Source: Alphaproteobacteria bacterium
GTDB lineage: Bacteria > Pseudomonadota > Alphaproteobacteria > DSM-16000 > Inquilinaceae
DNA length: 64,000 nt
Reading direction: 5' to 3'
Assembly (NCBI GenBank): GCA_028284045.1
Contig: JANQSN010000043.1
Coordinates: forward strand, 1-64,000
Shown here: positions 8,274-16,722 of the stretch, piece by piece
Layout: the number at the start of each line of letters is the position of its first letter
How positions within the stretch are numbered: the stretch's first letter is position 1
Translations under genes and position numbers: made by a program
The notes under the pieces: generated by a model
Seen by the model: only the letters and a program-made list of their open reading frames with translations
Told to the model about the DNA's origin: nothing
Databases searched by the model: none

Positions 8274-9180
8274 CACCACCAGCGGCGCCCCGACCGGGCG
8301 CGGCCGCAAGGCCAATGCCGAAGACGAAGGCGGCATGGGCTATCTGGAGTCGCTGCCGCGCAAGGTGGTGACGGTCTATGTGCCGCTGTGCGTCTTCCTG
8401 TTCGTGCTGCTCTTCCCGTTCTACTGGATGACCATCACGGCCCTGAAGTCGGAAGCCGAGCTGCTCGACTACGAGAACTTCAGCCCGTTCTGGGTGGTCG
8501 AGCCGACCTTGCAGCACATCCGCTATCTGTTGTTCGAGACCTCGTATCCGGCGTGGCTGTGGAACACCATGCTGGTCACCGTGGCCTCGACCTTCCTGTC
8601 GCTGTTCTGCGCGGTCTTGGCGGCCTATGCCATCGAGCGGTTGCGCTACACCGGTTCGCGCTATGTCGGCATGGGCATCTTCCTGGCCTATCTGGTGCCG
8701 CCGTCGATCCTGTTCATTCCCTTGTCGGTGATGGTGCAGGCCTACGGCATCCGCGATACCCCGCTGGCGCTGATCCTGACCTATCCGACCTTCCTGATCC
8801 CGTTCTGCACCTGGCTGCTGATGGGCTATTTCCGCTCGATCCCGTTCGAGCTGGAGGAATGCGCGCTGATCGACGGCGCCTCGCGCTGGCAGATCCTGAC
8901 CAAGATCACCCTGCCGCTCGCGGTGCCCGGCCTGATCTCGGCGGGCATCTTCGCCTTCACGCTGTCGTGGAACGAGTTCATCTACGCCCTGACCTTCATC
9001 GATAGCTCCGAGAACAAGACGGTCCCTGTCGCCATCATCACCGAACTGGTGCGCGGCGACATCTACGCCTGGGGCTCCCTGATGGCCGGCGCGCTTCTCG
9101 GCTCTCTGCCCGTCGCCATCCTCTATTCCTTCTTCGTCGACCACTACGTCGCCAGCCTGACAGGGGCGGTGAAGGAGTAG
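8266..9180 (+). CDS. Sugar ABC transporter permease (MalG/UgpE-type)
   Basis: A 304-aa inner-membrane permease with an N-terminal cytoplasmic tail of about 40 residues, six predicted helices, and the EAA-loop sequence ECALIDGASRWQIL. It forms the channel with the preceding permease and is energised by the ATPase at 4572-5711. Its start overlaps the previous gene by 8 nt. It is the last gene of the transporter cluster; a 109-nt spacer without a clear terminator separates it from the TIR-Roco gene. Confidence 0.93.
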   Translation: MTDTTSGAPTGRGRKANAEDEGGMGYLESLPRKVVTVYVPLCVFLFVLLFPFYWMTITALKSEAELLDYENFSPFWVVEPTLQHIRYLLFETSYPAWLWNTMLVTVASTFLSLFCAVLAAYAIERLRYTGSRYVGMGIFLAYLVPPSILFIPLSVMVQAYGIRDTPLALILTYPTFLIPFCTWLLMGYFRSIPFELEECALIDGASRWQILTKITLPLAVPGLISAGIFAFTLSWNEFIYALTFIDSSENKTVPVAIITELVRGDIYAWGSLMAGALLGSLPVAILYSFFVDHYVASLTGAVKE

Positions 9181-9289
9181 CGCGCCGAGCCCTATCCGTC
9201 CGCCCGCGCCCGGGATCGACAGGCGCGGCACCTCCACCCTAGGATTGTGCAACGGGGACACCGGTGCAGGATTGGGTTGGGGATCTGGC

Positions 9290-12283
9290 ATGGAGGCGGC
9301 GGAAGACGCGTACGCGGAAGCCGAACGCCGCATTGCCGCGTGGCGCCAGGGCGAAGCGCTCGATCTGGCGATCGTTGGTCTGGAGACGATCCCGGGTGGC
9401 ATCCGGGCCCTGACCAAGCTGCAGTCGTTGGACTGCTCCTTTACGTCGGTCAGCGATCTGTCGCCGCTGTCTGGCCTGACCGCGCTGCAGTCGTTGGACT
9501 GCTCCCGCACGCAGGTCAGCGATCTGTCGCCGCTGTCTGGCCTGACCGCGCTGCGGTCGTTGACCTGCTCCGGCACGTCGGTCAGCGATCTGTCGCCGCT
9601 GTCTGGCCTGACCGCGCTGCAGTCGTTGACCTGCTCCGGCACGTCGGTCAGCGATCTGTCGCCGCTGTCTGGCCTGACCGCGCTGCAGTCGTTGCACTGC
9701 TTCGGCACGGAGGTCAGCGATCTGTCGCCGCTGTCTGGCCTGACCGCGCTGCAGTCGTTGGACTGCTCCGGCACGTCGGTCAGCGGTCTGTCGCCGCTGT
9801 CTAGCCTGACCGCGCTGCAGTCGTTGGACTGCTCCGGCACGTCGGTCAGCGATCTGTCGCCGCTGTCTGGCCTGACCGCGCTGCAGTTGTTGGACTGCTC
9901 CGGCACGTCAGTCAGCGATCTGTCGCCGTTATCGGGCCTGACAGCGCTGGAGTCTTTGCACTGCTCCGGTTCACTGGTCAGTGATCTTTCGCCGTTGTCA
10001 GGCCTGACGGCCCTGGAGTCCTTGGGGTGCGCCTTCACATCGGTCTGCGATCTGTTGCCGTTGGACGCACTCCCTGCACTACAGCGAGCAGAGTTTTCTC
10101 GTTGCCGGCTCGATCGCGCGCCGATCTCGATGTGGTGGAAAGCGTCTCTTCGTAATCTGCGTCTCTGGGAAACGATGATCCCGGACATCCCGGCGGAGGT
10201 GCTGTCGCAAACGCCGGTGAAGAATTGCCTCGCCTCATTGCGCGCCCATCTGAGTGACCTCGGCGACCAGCCGGAGCCGGCGCGGCAGGCCAAGCTGTTC
10301 ATTCTCGGCAATGGGCGGGTCGGCAAGACGCAGATTGCCCGGCGGCTTCGACACGAAGACTACGACCCTAGGATCACGTCGACCCATGGCATCCTGGTCT
10401 CTGACGCGCCGGTGCCGGGCGGGGGTGACGGGCGCCTCAATCTCTGGGATTTCGGCGGTCAGGACCTCTACCACAGCACCCATGCGCTTTTCCTGCGCAG
10501 CCGTTCCGTCTTCCTCGTGGTGTGGAGCGAGGCGATGGAGGCGGCGCAGACCCATGAGCATGAGGGGCTGGAGTTCCGCAACTACCCGCTGACCTATTGG
10601 CTGGACTACGTTCGGCGCCTGGGCGGTGCCGATGCGCCGGTCATCGTTGTTCAGGCGCAGTGCGACACACCGGCGGTGGAGCGCGTGTTGCCGCCGGCCG
10701 TCTGGGAAAGCCTGGAGCGCTTCACCTTCCGCAAGGTGCTCCAGTACAGCGCGCAGGAGAACCGCGGCCGGGCGGCGCTGGACGAGGCGATTGCGGAGGC
10801 GTTTGTGCAACTGGACCAACCGCTAATCGGATCCGGCCGCGCCGCCATCCTGCGGAACATCGACGGCTGGCGCGCGCAGCTAAGCGGCGACGCCGCGGCG
10901 GCGGTGCCCAAGACCCTCAGCCAGGACGATTTTCGCACGCTGTGCGAGACCACCGGCGGCATCTCCGACGCCGACCAATTTCTGCGCTTCCTGCACAATG
11001 CCGGCGCCGTGTTCCACCAGCCGGGCCTGTTCGGCGACCAGATCATCATCGATCAGAACTGGGTGTTGCAGGCGATCTACGCCGTCTTCCACCGGCAGTC
11101 CTGTACCCCCGTGCTGCGCGATCAGGGCGGCCGCTTCACCCGGTTCCTGCTGGCCGCCTTGCTTTGGGAGCGTGCGCCGAACGCCTACACGGTCAAGGAA
11201 CAGCGACTGTTCCTCAGCATGATGCAGACCTGCGGCATCTGCTTCTCGATCCGCGACTCTGGGGCGGCGGATTCAGAGTATGTCGCTCCCGACCTGCTGC
11301 CGGACAAGCGGCCGGACACCGAGATCGCCGCCCGCTGGGACCGGGCCGCGCCGATCGAGCGCGCGACCCTCCGCTTCGATCTGCTGCCCCAGACCCTGAT
11401 GCGTGGCGTGATCTGCCGCATCGGTGGTCGCGCAGGCCTGTCCGGCCTCTACTGGCTCGCCGGGCTGTGTGTCTATGAGGCGAGGACCGGCAGTCGGGCG
11501 CTGGTCGAACAGGCGATGGACGGCGACTGGTGCGGCCGCATCACCTTGGCGACGCAAGGTGGCCGGGCGCCTGACCTGCTGCGCGCGCTGGTCGACATCG
11601 TTGTGGAGGAGGCGGCGCGGTTCGGCCTTGACTACAAGCTGGACGACGAGCCCGTTCGTCGACGGCTTGACGAAGCGCCGGACATGCCCGCGCTGGAGTT
11701 CCGGTCCGATCCCACCGACCGGCCCGACTACTACGTCTCCTATGCTTGGAAAGATGACAAGTCCCCAGAGGGCCGACGGCGCGAGGACGAGGTGGACCGG
11801 TTCTGCAGCGAGAGCGAGGCCCGCAACGGCATTCGGGTTCATCGCGACAAGGACGATCTCGGCTTCCGCGACAGCATCGGCCGGTTCATGGAACGCCTTG
11901 GACAGGGGGAGCGGGTGTTCGTCTTCCTCAGCGACAAATACCTGAAATCGCCCAACTGTATGTTCGAGCTGTCGGAGGTCTGGCGCCATGCCGGCCAGCG
12001 GGAGGATGACTTCGTCGCGCGCATTCGGGTCTTTGCGCTGTCGGATGCGCGGATCAAGACCATCCCGGATCGCATGGCCTACGCAGCGCATTGGACCGCC
12101 GAGTTCGAGAAGCTGGACGCGGCGGTTCGACACTTCGGCCCAAAGCACCTGTCGGTGAAGGATGCAGCGACCTATCTCAAAATCGGCCAATTCGCCGACG
12201 CGGTGAGGGACATCCTGACGGTGATCGCCGACCGGGTGCAGCCGCGCAGCTTCGACGATTTCTTCCGGGATGGCTTCGACTGA
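9290..12283 (+). CDS. LRR-Roc-COR-TIR protein (bacterial Roco GTPase fused to a TIR domain)
   Basis: A 997-aa multidomain protein. Residues 44-263 hold ten 22-residue leucine-rich repeats plus a decayed eleventh. A Roc GTPase domain follows: P-loop GNGRVGKT 340-347, switch II WDFGGQ 386-391, a G4-position sequence QAQCD 455-459 (the usual NKxD is altered), and a SAQ G5-like motif. A COR-like region spans about 540-780 and includes a recognisable LHNAG...IIIDQNWVLQAIY stretch. A C-terminal TIR domain runs from about 811 (YYVSYAW) to 945. Glu893 in SPNCMFEL sits where TIR NADases carry their catalytic Glu. No signal peptide or membrane helix is seen. The ATG at 9290 follows GGGGA; an in-frame TTG at 9245 would add 15 residues. 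Known family facts: Roco proteins are GTP-regulated dimers and many bacterial TIRs destroy NAD+ in phage defence. Inference: the LRR senses a ligand, Roc-COR switches, and TIR executes. It stands alone between housekeeping genes. Confidence 0.9.
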   Translation: MEAAEDAYAEAERRIAAWRQGEALDLAIVGLETIPGGIRALTKLQSLDCSFTSVSDLSPLSGLTALQSLDCSRTQVSDLSPLSGLTALRSLTCSGTSVSDLSPLSGLTALQSLTCSGTSVSDLSPLSGLTALQSLHCFGTEVSDLSPLSGLTALQSLDCSGTSVSGLSPLSSLTALQSLDCSGTSVSDLSPLSGLTALQLLDCSGTSVSDLSPLSGLTALESLHCSGSLVSDLSPLSGLTALESLGCAFTSVCDLLPLDALPALQRAEFSRCRLDRAPISMWWKASLRNLRLWETMIPDIPAEVLSQTPVKNCLASLRAHLSDLGDQPEPARQAKLFILGNGRVGKTQIARRLRHEDYDPRITSTHGILVSDAPVPGGGDGRLNLWDFGGQDLYHSTHALFLRSRSVFLVVWSEAMEAAQTHEHEGLEFRNYPLTYWLDYVRRLGGADAPVIVVQAQCDTPAVERVLPPAVWESLERFTFRKVLQYSAQENRGRAALDEAIAEAFVQLDQPLIGSGRAAILRNIDGWRAQLSGDAAAAVPKTLSQDDFRTLCETTGGISDADQFLRFLHNAGAVFHQPGLFGDQIIIDQNWVLQAIYAVFHRQSCTPVLRDQGGRFTRFLLAALLWERAPNAYTVKEQRLFLSMMQTCGICFSIRDSGAADSEYVAPDLLPDKRPDTEIAARWDRAAPIERATLRFDLLPQTLMRGVICRIGGRAGLSGLYWLAGLCVYEARTGSRALVEQAMDGDWCGRITLATQGGRAPDLLRALVDIVVEEAARFGLDYKLDDEPVRRRLDEAPDMPALEFRSDPTDRPDYYVSYAWKDDKSPEGRRREDEVDRFCSESEARNGIRVHRDKDDLGFRDSIGRFMERLGQGERVFVFLSDKYLKSPNCMFELSEVWRHAGQREDDFVARIRVFALSDARIKTIPDRMAYAAHWTAEFEKLDAAVRHFGPKHLSVKDAATYLKIGQFADAVRDILTVIADRVQPRSFDDFFRDGFD
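9419..10078 (+). repeat. Ten tandem 66-bp LRR-coding repeats
   Basis: Ten head-to-tail 66-bp units encode the pattern LQSLDCSGTSVSDLSPLSGL plus TA. Units 1-8 are almost identical in DNA, differing mainly at the codons for the variable surface positions (D/T/H, S/R/F, S/Q/E). Units 9 and 10 are more diverged. Near-identity including third codon positions means recent expansion or gene conversion. This is a protein-coding repeat, not a CRISPR. Confidence 0.95.
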
Positions 12284-12371
12284 CGGCCGCCGCGCGCCTT
12301 CCGCCCGTGGGACATGACGGCGCCTCGCCGGGTCGCTATGGTCGGCGCCGTTCCCGGCGGCTTGAGCAGCG

Positions 12372-13322
12372 ATGACCCCCAGCGATACGACCGCCCGCGC
12401 CCGGCGCGGCGACCGCACCGATATCCCGCCCGATAACTGGATCGACCGGTATGCGCCGGCCGGCGCGCGGCCCTATCTGCGGCTGATGCGGCTGGAGCGG
12501 CCGATCGGCTGGTGGCTCTTGGTCTTTCCGTGCTGGTGGGGCCTGGCGCTGGCGCCGCGGCCGGACGGGTTCGCCTGGGTCGACGCGTGGTACGCCGTCC
12601 TGTTCCTTGTCGGGTCCATCGTGATGCGCGGGGCCGGCTGCACCATCAACGACATCATCGACCGGGACATCGACGGCCGGGTTGCCCGCACCCGCACCCG
12701 GCCGATCGCGTCCGGCGCGATCAGCGTGCGCCAGGCGCTGGTGTTCCTGGCCGCGCAGCTTCTGGTCGGCCTGGCCGTGCTGGTGCAGTTCAATTGGGCG
12801 ACCATCTGGCTCGGCGTGGCGTCGCTCGCGCTGGTCTTCCCCTATCCGCTGATGAAGCGGGTGACTTGGTGGCCGCAGGCCTTCCTGGGCATCACCTTCA
12901 ATTGGGGGGCGCTGGTCGGCTGGACCGCGGTGACCGGGTCGCTGGGCTGGCCGGCGGTGATCCTCTATCTGTCGGCCGCCGCCTGGACCATCGCCTACGA
13001 CACCATCTATGCGCACCAGGACAAGGAGGACGACGCCCGCATCGGCGTGAAGTCCACGGCGCTGAAGTTCGGCCCGAAAAGCAAGCCGATGGTCTTGGCG
13101 TTCTATTCGGCCGCCGTCGCCGGGATCGTTGCGGCGGGGCTGATGGCCGGGCTGTCGGTCATCTTCTTGCCGCTGGTCGGCCTCGGCGCGGCGTTCCTGC
13201 TGGTGCGGCTCGCCGCCTGGCGGCCCGACGATCCGGCCGATTGCCTTGCCCGCTTCAAGGAGCAGCGCTGGTTCGCCTGGGCCGTCTTGGCCGGTTTCGT
13301 CGTGGCCCAACTCCTGGGCTGA
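12372..13322 (+). CDS. ubiA: 4-hydroxybenzoate polyprenyltransferase
   Basis: A 316-aa integral-membrane prenyltransferase that attaches the polyprenyl tail to 4-hydroxybenzoate in ubiquinone synthesis. The first Asp-rich motif NDIIDRDID begins at residue 93 (D94, D97, D101), followed by the RTRTRP stretch. The second, YDTIYAHQDKEDD, lies near residue 215. Several hydrophobic helices and the length match UbiA. The start ATG at 12372 leaves a hydrophilic N-terminus of about 45 residues, common in alphaproteobacteria. It is monocistronic by appearance, ending at a small hairpin and convergent with the RTX gene. Confidence 0.95.
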   Translation: MTPSDTTARARRGDRTDIPPDNWIDRYAPAGARPYLRLMRLERPIGWWLLVFPCWWGLALAPRPDGFAWVDAWYAVLFLVGSIVMRGAGCTINDIIDRDIDGRVARTRTRPIASGAISVRQALVFLAAQLLVGLAVLVQFNWATIWLGVASLALVFPYPLMKRVTWWPQAFLGITFNWGALVGWTAVTGSLGWPAVILYLSAAAWTIAYDTIYAHQDKEDDARIGVKSTALKFGPKSKPMVLAFYSAAVAGIVAAGLMAGLSVIFLPLVGLGAAFLLVRLAAWRPDDPADCLARFKEQRWFAWAVLAGFVVAQLLG

Positions 13323-13345
13323 GGGGCGGCCCGCCGGACCGCCCC
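13323..13345. terminator. Hairpin between convergent ubiA and RTX gene
   Basis: GGGGCGG (13323-13329) pairs with CCGCCCC (13339-13345) immediately after the ubiA stop codon and 15 nt before the RTX gene ends. It could serve both strands, but no T-run is visible. Confidence 0.4.
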
Positions 13346-13359
13346 CTGCCCACCCGCGC

Positions 13360-14604
13360 TCAATAGAGGAAGTCGGTGCTTGTGTTGATCTCGCCGGGCT
13401 GGATGTCCTCCAGCAAGGCCAGTTCGACGAAGCCGCCGCCGGTGTCGACCAGCAGCCGGGTGTCGGTGCCGTCGGCGATGAGCTGGACGTCGGCGGCGCT
13501 GCCCACCAGCCCCGACAGATCGAACAGATCGCCCTCGGTCGGGTCGAAGTCGCGGATCACCGACCGGTCGCCGGCCGAGGCCGGCACGCCCTCGAAGATG
13601 AAGGTGTCCGCCCCGCTGCCGCCATGGGCGGTGTCGGTCGGCCCGACATGCAGCCGGTCGTTGCCGTTGCCGCCGTAGAGCCGGTCGGTGCCGCTGTTGC
13701 CGGTCAGCGTGTCGTTGCCGTTGCCGCCGTAGACCCAGTCGTTGCCGGCGCCGCCGGAGACGTAGTCGTTGCCGTTGTCGCCGCTGGCCGTGTCGTTGCC
13801 GTTGCCGGCATAGATCCGGTCGTCGTCATTGCCGCCATAGAGGCGGTCGTTTCCGACATCGCCGTAGAGCCAGTCGTTGCCGTCGTTGCCATAGACCCAG
13901 TCGTTGCCCTGGCCGCCATTGGCGGTGTCGTTGCCGTTGCCGCCGAACAGGCGGTCGACGCCGTTATGACCATACAGGTAGTCGTTGCCGTCCTGGCCAT
14001 AGAGCCGGTCGTCGCCGTCATTGCCGTAGAGGCGGTCGACGCCGTCCTCGCCGAAGAGCTGGTCGTTGCCCGCCCCGCCATAGAGGCGGTCGTTGCCGGT
14101 GCCGCCCTCCAGGAAGTCGTTGCCGTCCTGGCCGTAGAGCCGATCGTTGCCGCTGCCGCCGTCCAGCGTGTCGGCGCCGGTGCCGCCGTTGATCGAGTCG
14201 TTGCCGTTGCCGCCGCGGATCTGGTCGTTGCCGGCCATGCCGTAGAGCAGGTCCGCACCGTCGTCGCCGCGGATCTGGTCGTTGCCGTCGCCGCCGTTCA
14301 CCGTGTCGTTGCCGGTGCCGCCGTAGAGCCAGTCGTTCCCGGTCCCGCCGGAGAGGTAGTCGTTGCCGTTACCCCCCATGATCCAGTCGTTGCCCGACTC
14401 GCCGAACAGCAGATCGTCGCCGTCCTCGCCGAACAGCGCATCGTCGCCGCGGCCGCCATAGGCGCGGTCGTTGCCGGTGCCGGCCCAGATGACGTCGATG
14501 CCGTCATAGCCGTACAGCCAGTCATTGCCGCCATAGCCGTAGATGTAGTCGTTCAGGTTGGTGCCGCGCAGCGTTTCGCTACGCGAGGTTCCGCGAATAC
14601 GCAT
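13360..14604 (-). CDS. RTX-type calcium-binding repeat protein
   Basis: A 414-aa protein that is almost entirely glycine/aspartate nonapeptide repeats (GGxGxDxLY pattern), from about residue 8 (SRSETLRGTNLNDYIYGY) to about 310. A roughly 95-residue C-terminal part rich in D, G and F follows (GGSGADTFIFEG...), as in serralysin-type RTX C-termini. Such repeats form Ca2+-binding beta rolls, and RTX proteins are usually secreted by type I systems using an uncleaved C-terminal signal. No N-terminal signal peptide and no catalytic domain are visible, and no type I exporter genes are adjacent. The repetitive DNA generates long shadow frames on the other strand. The function is not deducible beyond Ca2+ binding. 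Confidence 0.88.
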   Translation of the reverse strand: MRIRGTSRSETLRGTNLNDYIYGYGGNDWLYGYDGIDVIWAGTGNDRAYGGRGDDALFGEDGDDLLFGESGNDWIMGGNGNDYLSGGTGNDWLYGGTGNDTVNGGDGNDQIRGDDGADLLYGMAGNDQIRGGNGNDSINGGTGADTLDGGSGNDRLYGQDGNDFLEGGTGNDRLYGGAGNDQLFGEDGVDRLYGNDGDDRLYGQDGNDYLYGHNGVDRLFGGNGNDTANGGQGNDWVYGNDGNDWLYGDVGNDRLYGGNDDDRIYAGNGNDTASGDNGNDYVSGGAGNDWVYGGNGNDTLTGNSGTDRLYGGNGNDRLHVGPTDTAHGGSGADTFIFEGVPASAGDRSVIRDFDPTEGDLFDLSGLVGSAADVQLIADGTDTRLLVDTGGGFVELALLEDIQPGEINTSTDFLY

Positions 14605-14776
14605 CGGTCATCCCTCCGGATGCTTGGGGTCAACATCGCGGAAGAGAGTGTCACGACAGTAAAGATGCGGCAGTGACGGCAGTCACAAGAAAACGCGCCG
14701 ACACATTTACCGATATTTTTTGGCGTTTCGGCGCGTCGCTTGGACTTATACTGTAAACATCGGTCGAAACGCTGGT

Positions 14777-15166
14777 CTATGCTGGGGCATCGCCGCCCTC
14801 CGACGTGGTGATCAGCGAGATGACGGCGCCGCCGGGATCGGCGATGACGCAGAAGCGCCCGACATTGGGGATGTCGGTCGGCGGCATGTGGACCTGGCCG
14901 CCAAGCTCTGCGACCCGCGCGGCCAGCGCGTCGACGTCGGCCACGGCGATATAGCTCATCCAGTGCGGCGGCACGCCTTCGGGCATCTGCTTCAGGTCCA
15001 TCATGCCGGCGGCCATGGTCTCGCCCTGCCAGAACAGGGTGTAGGGGCCGGTGGGCATCTCCTGGTCGTCGCGCCGCCAGCCGAGCAGCGCGGCGAAGAA
15101 GGCGGCCGAGGCGTCAGGGTCGGGCGTAACCAGCTCGTTCCAGCAGAAGGTACCGGGGTCGGGCAT
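14777..15166 (-). CDS. VOC-family (glyoxalase/bleomycin-resistance-like) protein
   Basis: A 129-aa small protein with the vicinal-oxygen-chelate fold. It starts PGTFCWNELVTPDPDASAAFF, typical of the subgroup that begins with an FxWxEL strand, and ends with a GAVISL strand. Members bind metal and small molecules; the reaction here is unknown. It is read from the ATG at 15166, just downstream of the ceramidase-family gene (54-nt gap), and the two may be cotranscribed. Confidence 0.82.
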   Translation of the reverse strand: MPDPGTFCWNELVTPDPDASAAFFAALLGWRRDDQEMPTGPYTLFWQGETMAAGMMDLKQMPEGVPPHWMSYIAVADVDALAARVAELGGQVHMPPTDIPNVGRFCVIADPGGAVISLITTSEGGDAPA

Positions 15167-15220
15167 CGGAAGCTCCTTCGCGAAAGCACGGGTCGGCCGG
15201 GGCCGCGCGCAGAGAATGCC

Positions 15221-15943
15221 CTATCGTGAAGGGGCGACCAAGCCGCTCTCGACGCCACCCTCGGCCCCAGGGCGCGCACCATGGCGCACCACCGCGGCGA
15301 CCAACAGGCCGAGCAGCGCGCCGTTCAGCATATGCCACAGGAAATGCGTGCCGAGCGGGAAGGTCTCGCACAGCGGCAGGTCGAGGGTGCGGAAGGTCAG
15401 CGACAGAGCGAACAGGCCCGTAGCGGCGAGCAGCCAGCGTGCCACCGGCCGGCCGAGCAGCGCGAGCCCGACACCGCAGGCGGCAAGCGCCAGGAAGGCC
15501 GGCAGATAGCCCGCAGAGCTGCCCAACGGGTTCCAGGGCAGGATCGACACGATCCAGCCGATGCCCGCCGCCGCCGGTAGGAAGCCGATCGTGGCCAAGC
15601 CCGCCTGCCAACGCGCCAGGCCGAAGAAGCGGCTGAGCGCCACGAACAGATAGGCCAGGATGAACAGCAGAATCGGCAGGCTGTCGGCCAGCCCCGCCCA
15701 GCGGGTCGCCAGCGTGTGGAAGAGGAAGGAGCCGATGCCGATCGCCGTCACCAGGCCGATCAGCCCCCACACCGCCGGGTCGCCCAGCCGACCGCGCCGC
15801 TCCGCCCAGCGCAGCACGAGGGCGGCGGCGATCAGGAAGGCGAGGTTGGTGACGGCATTCACCGGCTCCGCCCAGAAGGTGAAGTCGGTGCGCTCGCAAT
15901 AGGCATCGACCTGTTCCGACAGCCGGTCCCAATCCATCATCAT
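15221..15943 (-). CDS. Ceramidase-family integral membrane protein
   Basis: A 240-aa membrane protein. The N-terminus has YCERTDFTFWAEPVNAVTNL, a signature of the bacterial alkaline-ceramidase (PF05875) family. It is followed by about seven hydrophobic helices and a late GTHFLWHMLNG segment carrying the metal-binding His residues expected of the CREST hydrolase superfamily. It probably hydrolyses amides of sphingolipid-like or other lipids at the inner membrane; the substrate in this organism is unknown. Three Met codons in a row make the exact start uncertain by 1-2 residues. Confidence 0.82.
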   Translation of the reverse strand: MMMDWDRLSEQVDAYCERTDFTFWAEPVNAVTNLAFLIAAALVLRWAERRGRLGDPAVWGLIGLVTAIGIGSFLFHTLATRWAGLADSLPILLFILAYLFVALSRFFGLARWQAGLATIGFLPAAAGIGWIVSILPWNPLGSSAGYLPAFLALAACGVGLALLGRPVARWLLAATGLFALSLTFRTLDLPLCETFPLGTHFLWHMLNGALLGLLVAAVVRHGARPGAEGGVESGLVAPSR

Positions 15944-15992
15944 CTCCCCAGCGCGGCGGACGCGGCGCGGGCGGAAGCGTAAGGCTCAAACC

Positions 15993-16688
15993 ATGCGCCC
16001 GGCGATCCCCGCCGTCGTCGCACCAACCGGAGACGCACGTTTGGACCGGGACGCCTTCATCGCCGCCCATACCGCGGTCGCCGCGCCCGCGCTGGTGCCG
16101 GAGATCCGGTTGCACCTGGCGACCGAGATCACACCGTTGTGGGAGGCGACGGAGGCCGCGCTCGCGCGCGCCGGCCTGCCGCCGCCCTACTGGGCCTTCG
16201 CCTGGCCGGGCAGCCAGGCGCTTGCCCGCTTCCTGCTCGACGATCCGGCCCGGGTCGCCGGCCGCCGCGTGCTCGACTTCGCCGCCGGGTCGGGCCTGGC
16301 CGCGATCGCGGCCTTGAAGGCCGGCGCGGCGGCGGCGGAGGCCAATGACATCGATGCCTGGGCCGCCGCCGCCCAGCGCCGCAACGCCGCGCTGAACGGC
16401 GTAGCGCTCGACATCTCCGCGGCCGATCGCGTGGGTATGGATCTCGGTCCGGTCGATCTCGTGCTCGCCGGCGACGTCTGCTACGAGCGGCCGATGGCGG
16501 CGCGGATCATGCCGTGGCTGGCCGGCTTCGCCGCGGCGGGCGGCACGGTGCTGCTGGCCGATCCCGGCCGCGCCTATCTGCCGGCCGACGCGTCCTTGGT
16601 CGAGCTGGCCCGCTACGCCGTGCCGACGACGCGCGAGCTGGAGGACCGCGACGAGCGGGTGACCCGGATCCTGCGCCTGACGGGGTGA
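15993..16688 (+). CDS. Class I SAM-dependent methyltransferase (ETFB-lysine methyltransferase-like)
   Basis: A 231-aa protein. Residues around 70-85 (PPPYWAFAWPGSQALARF) and motif I VLDFAAGSGLAAIAA, followed by acidic ND-ID, match the Nnt1/METTL20 group that methylates lysines of the electron-transfer flavoprotein beta subunit. The late VLAGDVCYERPM is the family's catalytic-region motif. It is divergent from the ceramidase gene, with a 49-nt gap. The specific target is inference from family membership. Confidence 0.8.
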   Translation: MRPAIPAVVAPTGDARLDRDAFIAAHTAVAAPALVPEIRLHLATEITPLWEATEAALARAGLPPPYWAFAWPGSQALARFLLDDPARVAGRRVLDFAAGSGLAAIAALKAGAAAAEANDIDAWAAAAQRRNAALNGVALDISAADRVGMDLGPVDLVLAGDVCYERPMAARIMPWLAGFAAAGGTVLLADPGRAYLPADASLVELARYAVPTTRELEDRDERVTRILRLTG

Positions 16689-16722
16689 GCGCAAAGCGCT
16701 GCCGCCGGCCGGCGCCCAAAAC

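Noticed and set aside
9419-10078. Regular 66-bp repeats that might be taken for a CRISPR or satellite
   Set aside because: They are in frame, have no spacers and encode leucine-rich repeats of the Roco protein.
8218-10326. Minus-strand frame of about 700 codons across the permease and LRR region
   Set aside because: Its internal repeats mirror the LRR DNA, and it contradicts two well-supported plus-strand genes.
13650-14560. Short-period DNA repeats and long open frames on both strands
   Set aside because: They are the coding repeats of the RTX protein on the minus strand; the other frames give low-complexity peptides without family features.
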